Shown: positions 18,172-24,617 of the stretch, piece after piece
Position numbering within the stretch: the first letter of the stretch is position 1
How the letters are laid out: each line of letters opens with the position of its first letter
Assembly (NCBI GenBank): GCA_013215375.1
Contig: JABSRB010000017.1
Span: 46,616 to 110,615, forward strand
DNA from: Oceanospirillaceae bacterium
Lineage (GTDB): Bacteria > Pseudomonadota > Gammaproteobacteria > Pseudomonadales > Balneatricaceae
Reading direction: 5' to 3'
DNA: 64,000 bases
Program-made: the position numbers and the translations under genes
The notes under the pieces: generated by a model
Told to the model about the DNA's origin: nothing
The model's database searches: none
The model's input: only the letters and a program-made list of their open reading frames with translations

Positions 18172-18333
18172 GAGGCTGTCTGAGAATTGCGATCGTAGCG
18201 AGGGCGAGACTATTCTGGGAAAATTTAGCGGTGATCTGAGGCGAATAGCGAGCTATTCAACGATAATCAGCGCTAAATTTAACGAAACAGACAAGTTCGC
18301 AGTAGATCAATCTGTTTTCGGACTGCCTCCTAG
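18168..18333. repeat. Palindromic intergenic repeat, copy B (long form)
   Basis: About 165 bases from CTAGGAGGCTGTCTGAGAA to the inverted counterpart ending GACTGCCTCCTAG. It is flanked by CTAG on both sides; the left one contains the dctM stop codon. It aligns end to end with the reverse complement of copy A. There is no coding capacity. Confidence 0.85.
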
Positions 18334-18426
18334 GAGCTTGACCGAGAATTGCGATCGAAACGAGAGCAAGACTAATTTTAACCAAATAGACTTGGTCGCA
18401 GTAGGTCAGTCTATTCTCGGACAGGT
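18330..18426. repeat. Palindromic intergenic repeat, copy C (short form)
   Basis: Shares the central CTAG with copy B and runs to TTCTCGGACAGG. It equals the two ends of the long form joined directly, with about 60 internal bases missing. With copy B it fills most of the gap between dctM and the monooxygenase-like gene. Confidence 0.8.
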
Positions 18427-18443
18427 CCCTATGAGCTTATTAA

Positions 18444-18476
18444 CCTAGATTTGGCCGTTGAGGCGTCGAATCTAGG
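18444..18476 (+). promoter_or_regulatory. Inverted repeat in the leader of the ABM-domain gene
   Basis: CCTAGATT (18444-18451) and AATCTAGG (18469-18476) form a perfect 8-bp pair around a 17-base loop, ending 8 bases before the AGGAG of the gene at 18495. It could be an operator or a leader hairpin. Confidence 0.4.
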
Positions 18477-18494
18477 TCTAAATTAGGAGAAATC

Positions 18495-18788
18495 ATGTTT
18501 GCAGTAGTGGTTAATTTTACCCTGAAAGCAGAGTCACAAAATGAATTTATGCAGTTGATATTGGCGAATGCAACAACCTCGTTAGAGTCTGAGGCGAACT
18601 GCCATCAATTTGATGTCTGTTCAACGATCGACAGACCTAATGAAGTGTTTTTGTATGAGTTGTATGCCGATGGTATTGCCTTTGATACGCATTTGGCCAG
18701 TGAGCACTTTAAACGCTTTGCCAGTGAGACAGAGCATATGGTTCAGGCCAAAGAAATACGTTTGTATCCAAGCGTGGTGCAGTATTAG
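18495..18788 (+). CDS. Antibiotic biosynthesis monooxygenase (ABM) domain protein
   Basis: A 97-residue single-domain protein of the dimeric alpha/beta barrel ABM family (YgiN/LsrG-like). Typical features are an N-terminal strand with FTLKAES, CHQFDVC in the middle, and the block VFLYELYADGIAFDTHLASEHF. Members include quinol monooxygenases and the LsrG isomerase, and many have no known substrate. AGGAG lies 5 bases before the ATG. It sits between two repeat regions, and whether it is cotranscribed with the oxidoreductase downstream is doubtful, because a tandem-repeat cassette separates them. Confidence 0.8.
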   Translation: MFAVVVNFTLKAESQNEFMQLILANATTSLESEANCHQFDVCSTIDRPNEVFLYELYADGIAFDTHLASEHFKRFASETEHMVQAKEIRLYPSVVQY

Positions 18789-18797
18789 GGGTAGGTT

Positions 18798-18832
18798 GTT
18801 AGTCGTTAGTCGTTAGTCGTTAGTCGTTAGTC
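18798..18832. repeat. 7-bp tandem repeat (GTTAGTC)x5
   Basis: Five perfect units; the reverse complement reads GACTAAC, one base different from the GACTAAA array at 10476. Left arm of cassette 2. Confidence 0.95.
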
Positions 18833-18863
18833 AAAAGACTACAGTCTTACTGTTCTTGAACTT

Positions 18864-18903
18864 CTCAGTGTAGCGCAGCGCCTCTGTGCCCTCGGTGGTA
18901 GAA
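18864..18903. repeat. Conserved block of repeat cassette 2 (inverted relative to cassette 1)
   Basis: The reverse complement of this stretch closely matches the block at 10319-10360, sharing AGGCGCTGCG and the flanking ACCAC and ACAC motifs. A second CCACAGAGGAAAG lies on the plus strand at about 18928. No coding capacity. Confidence 0.7.
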
Positions 18904-18946
18904 ATGTTTTTAAAAGACTTATTTCTCCACAGAGGAAAGAATTGAA

Positions 18947-19002
18947 GACCAAAGACCAAAGACCAAAGACCAAAGACCAAAGACCAAAGACCAAAGACCA
19001 AA
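18947..19002. repeat. 7-bp tandem repeat (GACCAAA)x8
   Basis: Eight perfect units ending 9 bases before the ribosome site of the oxidoreductase gene at 19024. One base per unit distinguishes it from the GACTAAA array. Its place between any promoter and the start codon could let copy-number changes alter expression. Confidence 0.95.
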
Positions 19003-19023
19003 ACTTTTATAAGAGGATTGATT

Positions 19024-20091
19024 TTGAAAAAAACAGCGCGGTTAAAAGTTGCCTGTGTCGGGGCAGGCTATTTTAGTCAGTTTCACTATCAGGCTTGGCA
19101 GCGTATGCGAGATGTTGAAATCGTGGCCATCTGTAACCGCGACATCGTTGCGGCGCAGCAAATAGCTAAGAATTATGGCATCCCTAAATGTTATAGCGAT
19201 ATTCGCACCATGCTCGAAGCAGTCGAGGTTGATTTGATCGACATTATTACTCCACCAATTACGCATAAAAGCGCCGTGGAAACGGCGATTGAACTGGGTG
19301 TCAATGTCATTTGTCAAAAGCCATTTGCCGAAAATTTGGCACAGGCTGAAGGTTTGGTAAGCGCTGCTAAAGCGGCGGGAATATCACTGTGTATCCATGA
19401 GAATTTTCGGTTTATGCCCTGGATGAGGAAAATTGCGCAGTTGCTCAATAAGGATCTCTTCGGTGATATTTACAATGTGCGTTTTGCCATGCGGACCGGC
19501 GATGGACAGGGCAGTGATGCCTATCTAGCGCGCCAGCCCTATTTTCAAACTATGCCTAAGCTGTTAATTCATGAGACGGCTGTGCATTTTATCGATTGTT
19601 TTCGTTATTTGTTTGGTGAACCTGACTCGTTGTATGCCAGCTTAAAACGCTGCAATCCGGTAATAAAAGGCGAGGATGCAGGGCTAGTGATCTTTGAATA
19701 TCCCAAGGGTATGACGGTGACCTTTGATGGCAATAGATTGCTTGATCATGCCTCTAGCAATCCCAGACGGACTTTTGGCGAGATGATGATTGAGGGTACT
19801 AAAGCCACTCTGCGTTTAGACGGTGAAGGACGAATATACATCCGTCAATTTACCGAGCTAGAAGAAGTTGAGCAACAGTATCACTGGCAGGATAAAGGCT
19901 TTGGTGGCGATTGTGTTTACGCTTTGAATCGTCATGTGGCTGATCACTTCCTCAAGGGCACTGTGTTAGAGAATAGTGCTGAACAATATCTTAAAAATAT
20001 CAGGCTTGAGGAGGCTATTTATCAATCGCATACACAGGGACGAAGAATCGTGCTGCAGCCGGACCTCAATATCAATAATTTTGGAGACTAA
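19024..20091 (+). CDS. Gfo/Idh/MocA family NAD(P)-dependent oxidoreductase
   Basis: A 355-residue sugar or polyol dehydrogenase. The N-terminal Rossmann fold opens VACVGAGYFSQFH, and the family's cofactor/catalytic motif appears as CQKPFAEN. The C-terminal alpha/beta domain carries HETAVHFIDCFRYLFG. The start is probably the TTG at 19024, because AGAGG lies 7 bases upstream; another TTG at 19018 overlaps that ribosome site. It is followed one base after its stop by the SMP-30 gene and then by a beta-decarboxylating dehydrogenase. A plausible role is oxidation of a sugar to its lactone, but the substrate is not known. Confidence 0.9.
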   Translation: MKKTARLKVACVGAGYFSQFHYQAWQRMRDVEIVAICNRDIVAAQQIAKNYGIPKCYSDIRTMLEAVEVDLIDIITPPITHKSAVETAIELGVNVICQKPFAENLAQAEGLVSAAKAAGISLCIHENFRFMPWMRKIAQLLNKDLFGDIYNVRFAMRTGDGQGSDAYLARQPYFQTMPKLLIHETAVHFIDCFRYLFGEPDSLYASLKRCNPVIKGEDAGLVIFEYPKGMTVTFDGNRLLDHASSNPRRTFGEMMIEGTKATLRLDGEGRIYIRQFTELEEVEQQYHWQDKGFGGDCVYALNRHVADHFLKGTVLENSAEQYLKNIRLEEAIYQSHTQGRRIVLQPDLNINNFGD

Positions 20092-20092
20092 C

Positions 20093-21109
20093 ATGGCGTT
20101 TAACTTTGACGATATTACCTGGCGCGGGAAGTCTCTAGTGAGACCTGAATGTGTACTGGCGACGCGGGCGGGTTTCATCTATGTATCAGATTTTCGTGGG
20201 GGAGTCACCGAAATTAGCCCCGACGGGACACAGCGCTTTTACGGCGGTGAAAAAGTCGCGGGCTACGGCTTGCTAAAACCTAATGGTATTGCGCTATTGG
20301 CCAATGGCGATTTTTTGATCGCGCACTTAGGCGATACCCAAGGGGGGATTTTTCGAATCACCCGCGAGGGTAAATGCAGTGCCTTTATCACGCATATTAC
20401 AGGCGAGGCACTACCGCCGAGCAATTTTATCTATTTGGATCACCAAGATCGATTGTGGATTACCGTTAGTACTCGCACTTGCCCAAGAGCGGCTGCCTAC
20501 AACAGCCAAGTGAGCGATGGTTTTATTGCCGTCATCGAAAATGGCAAAGCGCGAGTGGTCGCCGATAATTTAGGTTATACCAATGAGATGTATGTTGATC
20601 CAGATGGTAAAAATTTGTACGTCAACGCGACCTTTTCCCGTGAGCTGATTCGCTACCGGGTCGAAGCCAATAATGATCTGGTCGAGCCACAGGTCATTAG
20701 CCGCTTTGGCGCCGGCACTTACCCCGATGGTCTGACGCGAGATACCCAGGGCAACTTTTGGGTGACTAGTATCGTCAGTAACCGGGTGATTCGGATCGAT
20801 GAGAACGGCGAGCAACAAATAGTACTGGAAGATAACGATCCAGCACACCTGGAATGGGTAGAAGAGGCATTTATCGCCGGAGAAATGGGACGCCCACATT
20901 TAGACAATATAAAAAGTCAGCATTTTAAGTCTATATCCTCGCTTGCATTTAGTGGGGAGGATTTATCGCAGTTGAACTTGGGCTGCCTGCTGGATGACAA
21001 GATAGCGTCAATCGATAGCCAGCGGCTAAGTGATACAAAAATACAGGGGATAGCCCCTGCACATTGGCTTTTTGACGATCATAGAAGCGTAAACAGCAAC
21101 GTTAAATAA
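20093..21109 (+). CDS. SMP-30/gluconolactonase-family lactonase
   Basis: A 338-residue six-bladed beta-propeller hydrolase that opens sugar lactones with a bound divalent metal. Metal-ligand positions are visible as RPECVLA (Glu about 19), TNEMYVDPDGKNLYVN (Asn) and YPDGLTRD (Asp). GGAG lies just before the ATG at 20093. The frame is open further upstream inside the previous gene, but that stretch is not family-like. The gene is one base downstream of the oxidoreductase, which fits a dehydrogenase-lactonase pair giving an aldonate. Confidence 0.88.
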   Translation: MAFNFDDITWRGKSLVRPECVLATRAGFIYVSDFRGGVTEISPDGTQRFYGGEKVAGYGLLKPNGIALLANGDFLIAHLGDTQGGIFRITREGKCSAFITHITGEALPPSNFIYLDHQDRLWITVSTRTCPRAAAYNSQVSDGFIAVIENGKARVVADNLGYTNEMYVDPDGKNLYVNATFSRELIRYRVEANNDLVEPQVISRFGAGTYPDGLTRDTQGNFWVTSIVSNRVIRIDENGEQQIVLEDNDPAHLEWVEEAFIAGEMGRPHLDNIKSQHFKSISSLAFSGEDLSQLNLGCLLDDKIASIDSQRLSDTKIQGIAPAHWLFDDHRSVNSNVK

Positions 21110-21127
21110 TTAATGACGAGTAAAATA

Positions 21128-22210
21128 ATGAAAAGTTTTAACATAGCGGTACTGCCAGGAGATGGCATAGGCACAGAGATAACACCACCGGCGGTTGAAC
21201 TGGTGAAAGAGGCGGCACGCCAGTGTTGCGTCAGTTTGAATTTTGAAATACTCGAGGCGGGAGCGCAGCTATACCTAGATACTGGAGAGGGGTTTCCAGA
21301 GGAGAATTTTGAGTACGCCGCCAACGCGGATGCTATCTATCTAGCGGCGATGGGGTTGCCTGATATTCGCTATCCCGACGGTACTGAAGTCGGGCCGCAG
21401 CACGATTTACGCCGCCGCTTAAATTTGTATGCAGGTGTTCGTCCCTGCCGCACTATGCCAAATTTACCGCTGCCGCTGGTGGATCAGCGCAGTAAAGATT
21501 TGGACTTTGTCATCGTACGCGAATCTACAGAGGGAATCTTTGCAGAACCAAGATCCCACCAATTGGATACGGAGGAGGCGGCGCACAATTTAATACGGGT
21601 GACCAAAGAGACCTCAACCAAGTTATTTGATTTTAGTTTTCGCCTAGCCCAGCGCCGTAAATTACTTGGCAAGCCAGGTTTGGTGACTTGTTCAGATAAA
21701 GCTAATGTACTCTCGTCGCAGTTCTTCTTTCGTAACGTCTATTACCAAGTGGCTAAAAAATACCCCGATATAGTGGCAGAACATCAATATGTGGACGCTA
21801 CCGCACTGGATCTAGTGCGCTGTCCATGGCGCTATGATGTGATCCCCACCGAAAATCAATTTGGTGATATTTTATCAGATATAGCGGCGGCCTTAATGGG
21901 CGGAATGGGCATGTCCTCTTCCGGTGAAATAGGCGATAACAACGCAGTGTTCCAACCTTGCCATGGTTCGGCCCCCGATATTATGGGACAGGGAAAAGCA
22001 AACCCTACCGGGATGATTTTATCCGGAGCGATCATGCTTGACTATCTAGGTGATAAATTCGAATCTCCTGAATTGATAAAGGCCTCACAGTTGCTCGAGT
22101 CAGCGGTAAGCTCGGCTTACCGCCATGGCAATTTACAGCCCTATGAGCTGGGGGGCACCTCAGGTACTTTTGCCATCTCAGATGCCGTTGGTAAGCAGCT
22201 AACGCGCTAA
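21128..22210 (+). CDS. Isocitrate/isopropylmalate/tartrate dehydrogenase family protein
   Basis: A 360-residue NAD(P)-dependent beta-decarboxylating hydroxyacid dehydrogenase. Motifs are LPGDGIGTEI, RESTEGIFAE, TCSDKANVL with the catalytic Lys, and QFGDILSDIAAALMGGMG. Family members act on isocitrate, 3-isopropylmalate, tartrate or D-malate. The acid-sugar neighbourhood favours a tartrate- or malate-like role over leucine synthesis, since no leuBCD genes are near. I start at the second Met (21128), where GAG lies about 10 bases upstream and the product begins MKSFNIAVLPGDG; the ATG at 21113 is possible. It closes the plus-strand oxidoreductase operon. Confidence 0.85.
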   Translation: MKSFNIAVLPGDGIGTEITPPAVELVKEAARQCCVSLNFEILEAGAQLYLDTGEGFPEENFEYAANADAIYLAAMGLPDIRYPDGTEVGPQHDLRRRLNLYAGVRPCRTMPNLPLPLVDQRSKDLDFVIVRESTEGIFAEPRSHQLDTEEAAHNLIRVTKETSTKLFDFSFRLAQRRKLLGKPGLVTCSDKANVLSSQFFFRNVYYQVAKKYPDIVAEHQYVDATALDLVRCPWRYDVIPTENQFGDILSDIAAALMGGMGMSSSGEIGDNNAVFQPCHGSAPDIMGQGKANPTGMILSGAIMLDYLGDKFESPELIKASQLLESAVSSAYRHGNLQPYELGGTSGTFAISDAVGKQLTR

Positions 22211-22231
22211 ATTTTTAATCACCTCCTTGTG

Positions 22232-22253
22232 GAGGGCCTAGCCCTCTAATTTT
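22232..22253. terminator. Terminator between convergent genes
   Basis: GAGGGC-CTA-GCCCTC followed by TAATTTT, in the 58-base gap between two tail-to-tail genes. An overlapping alternative stem (CCTCC-TTGT-GGAGG, 22222-22235) is also visible. Confidence 0.65.
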
Positions 22254-22268
22254 GGGTGTAAATTGTGC

Positions 22269-23600
22269 TTAATCAATTAAATCCCTCTTCCACTTATCCC
22301 GATGAATACGTAGGTGGAAGGGGATACCTTTAATTAATTCCTCTAATAAAATGACTCCGAATACCCAAAATACAGAAACTTCCCAGTACAGCACTAACAG
22401 TGCAGAGAGCGGTACTGTGATCAACCACTGACTAAAAAAATGTACTTTGAAGACAAAGCTGGCATCCCCTCCCGCACGTAACATATGACCGCATAGCGTA
22501 TTAGAGGAGCGGATTAACGGCAGGCATAATAGTATCGGTGTCAGCTGCCAAAGTACCGTTGTTGTCTCTACTTTTAAGTCGGGATAAAGGTAGGTAAACA
22601 CAGTTGAGAAACAGGCATACAACAAAGTGACCAATAAGCTTAGATACAGTGCGACACGCCAGGCTCGACTAACAAAGCTGTCGAGTAATTGCAGTTGTTG
22701 ACTGCCGATCATCTGCCCCACCAAAATTCCACTTGCCTGCGCCCAGGCAGTGACTATGTGCCCTGATATGCGAATCCACGGAAACAGCAAGGTGAGCGCG
22801 GCGAATGCATAAACCGGTAATTGTGCATAAATGAGTAGGCAAACATTCAGCGATAAGGTCATGGTGATAAAAGTATTGGCGATAGGTAGTGATTTTATAA
22901 AGTGATTGATTAAGGTGGCTTTGAATTTTTGCTGTGTCCAATAAGGTATTTTGAGGGCTTTTAATAGCTGTCTGTTAAAACACCAATAGAGAAACACCGT
23001 CCGCATTGTCACTGCTACTACTGTCCCTAGCGCTGCCCCTTTAAGGCCCATTTCGGGAAAACCCCAAGCCCCGTAGATAAAAATATAACTAAGAGCGGCA
23101 TTCAGCGGCAGCTCCAGCAAATTACTGTAAAAGGGAATAGCGGTATTGCCACTGGCGTTGTAAAAGGCGGTGAAGTTTTGTGCGATCGCGAGGGAGATAA
23201 ATACTAAGCTAAACCAGCTTAAATACTCGGTGGCCAAAGTCTCTATCTCTGCTGTTGCAGCGAGCAGAGGTAATAAGTAAGGGATGATAATCTGCATCAG
23301 TAGTAGGGCGCAGCAACCGACGCTAATATTAATCACTAAACCCGACCAGTAGCCTGACTTAAGTGCCAATTTGCTTTGAGCGCCATGCGCTTGCGCCAAT
23401 AACATTTGGCTACCATTGGAAAAGGCAAAGATGATACCAATCATTAATCCCGCGAGCCCTGCCGATAACCCCATGGCTGCCAGTGCCTGTTCGCCCAATG
23501 GTGAAACCATTAAAGTATCGATGATTAATATGCCCTGGAGTAGCATCGCGTTCATGCCTAGCGGCCAAGCGATGCAAAAGATTGCCTTGTTACTGAACAT
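22269..23600 (-). CDS. MATE-family efflux transporter
   Basis: A 443-residue inner-membrane protein with about 12 helices in two related halves. The N-terminus (IAWPLGMNAMLLQGILIIDTLMVSPLG, positions about 11-37) matches the first two helices of MATE (NorM/DinF-like) cation-coupled exporters. It is the last gene of the minus-strand run that begins with the GntR regulator at 32519, about 100 bases after the reductase. Whether it belongs to the alginate operon or has its own promoter is unclear. Its substrate is unknown, and it has no obvious job in alginate use. Confidence 0.85.
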   Translation of the reverse strand: MFSNKAIFCIAWPLGMNAMLLQGILIIDTLMVSPLGEQALAAMGLSAGLAGLMIGIIFAFSNGSQMLLAQAHGAQSKLALKSGYWSGLVINISVGCCALLLMQIIIPYLLPLLAATAEIETLATEYLSWFSLVFISLAIAQNFTAFYNASGNTAIPFYSNLLELPLNAALSYIFIYGAWGFPEMGLKGAALGTVVAVTMRTVFLYWCFNRQLLKALKIPYWTQQKFKATLINHFIKSLPIANTFITMTLSLNVCLLIYAQLPVYAFAALTLLFPWIRISGHIVTAWAQASGILVGQMIGSQQLQLLDSFVSRAWRVALYLSLLVTLLYACFSTVFTYLYPDLKVETTTVLWQLTPILLCLPLIRSSNTLCGHMLRAGGDASFVFKVHFFSQWLITVPLSALLVLYWEVSVFWVFGVILLEELIKGIPFHLRIHRDKWKRDLID

Positions 23601-23704
23601 AGTGGGATGAATCCCGGTTGCTGATTAGAAGATTTTAAGAGAGGAGTAATTGTCCCGCCGGCATTGTGGCCAGGGGGACAATAAAATTGTTAAGTGTTTA
23701 ACAA

Positions 23705-24451
23705 TTAAGAGAACAGCAGTCCGCCGTTGATGTCGATATTGTTACCGGTCATGAACGAAGCTTTATCGGTCGCAAGAAAAGCGACTAAATTAGCGACTTC
23801 CTCAGAGCTTCCCTCACGTTTTAGCGGGGTAATACCTGCCACGTGGGTGCGCACGGCATCTTTAGTAAAGGTATTGTGGAAATCGGTATCGATCATGCCT
23901 GGGCAGACAGAGTTAACACGAATATCCGGTCCTAATTCTTTAGCTAGGCCACGAGTGTAAGTGCTAACAGCGCCTTTAGATGCAGCGTAGATACCAGCGC
24001 CAGGGCCACCGCCATCGCGTGCCGCTTGAGATGCTAACGCAACAATGCTGCTACCGGGCTTCATGTGTGGAACACAAGCTTGAGTGGCTAAAAAGAATGA
24101 AGTGAAGTTAAGATCCATGACCTTTTTCAGGTGCGCTAGATCGATTTCAGCGAGGCTCTTTCTGGCCACTAAACCACCAGTGACGTGTACCAATGAATCG
24201 ATGCTTGAGAAACGCTCAAGAGTAGTGCTGATCAGTGCGTTTACATCTTCGGGATTTGTCATGTCGCCTTGCAGAGCAAAAGCATTGCCGCCTTTGGCGA
24301 TAATTTCTGCCACGGCGCTATCGGCACCTTCACTGCTGCTGTGGTAGTTGATGGCAACGTTCATACCAGACTCGGCAAGGGCAAGAACGCAAGCGCGGCC
24401 AATGTCGCGGCCGCCTCCAGTAACGATGGCTGTTTTAGTTTGAGTGGTCAT
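23705..24451 (-). CDS. SDR oxidoreductase, probable DEH (alginate monomer) reductase
   Basis: A 248-residue short-chain dehydrogenase. The cofactor motif is a variant, TGGGRDIGRA, and the active site is YAASK with the upstream Ser in ALASQAA. It follows directly after the PL15 lyase gene. In Sphingomonas A1 an SDR reduces 4-deoxy-L-erythro-5-hexoseulose uronate (DEH), the product of exolytic alginate cleavage, to 2-keto-3-deoxygluconate. That role is inferred from context and family. The next enzymes, KDG kinase and KDPG aldolase, are not in this window. An AGGAAA site lies 6-7 bases before the ATG. Confidence 0.85.
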   Translation of the reverse strand: MTTQTKTAIVTGGGRDIGRACVLALAESGMNVAINYHSSSEGADSAVAEIIAKGGNAFALQGDMTNPEDVNALISTTLERFSSIDSLVHVTGGLVARKSLAEIDLAHLKKVMDLNFTSFFLATQACVPHMKPGSSIVALASQAARDGGGPGAGIYAASKGAVSTYTRGLAKELGPDIRVNSVCPGMIDTDFHNTFTKDAVRTHVAGITPLKREGSSEEVANLVAFLATDKASFMTGNNIDINGGLLFS

Positions 24452-24466
24452 ATTGTTTTCCTTTTT

Positions 24467-24528
24467 AATAGAGATGAATTAGGCGGAGCCTAAATCATCA
24501 AGGGTTTAATTCCCAGCCCCTTGGGGCG
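24467..24528. repeat. Short intergenic repeat, family 2, copy 1
   Basis: Begins with the 19 bases AATAGAGATGAATTAGGCG, repeated exactly at 50493-50511, and continues with related sequence ending in a CCCC/GGGG hairpin. It lies between the lyase and the reductase. The bases after it, up to 24600, hold further small hairpins (for example TTTCACGAAGTGA). Confidence 0.55.
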
Positions 24529-24617
24529 TGAACTGGTAAGACCCCGTTTCACGAAGTGAGGGCTCGCGACACGAGAGGGCTTGCCCCGGGGATCTTTATT
24601 CGTTTGTAAGAGAATGT

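Noticed and set aside
18168..18426. Intact insertion sequence
   Set aside because: No transposase frame exists inside; at 100-165 bases these are non-autonomous elements at most.
19976..20092. Upstream extension of the lactonase frame
   Set aside because: It lies in the previous gene; GGAG directly before the ATG at 20093 and the family N-terminus fix the start there.
20570..20907. Minus-strand frames opposite the SMP-30 gene
   Set aside because: Antisense shadows of a conserved beta-propeller.
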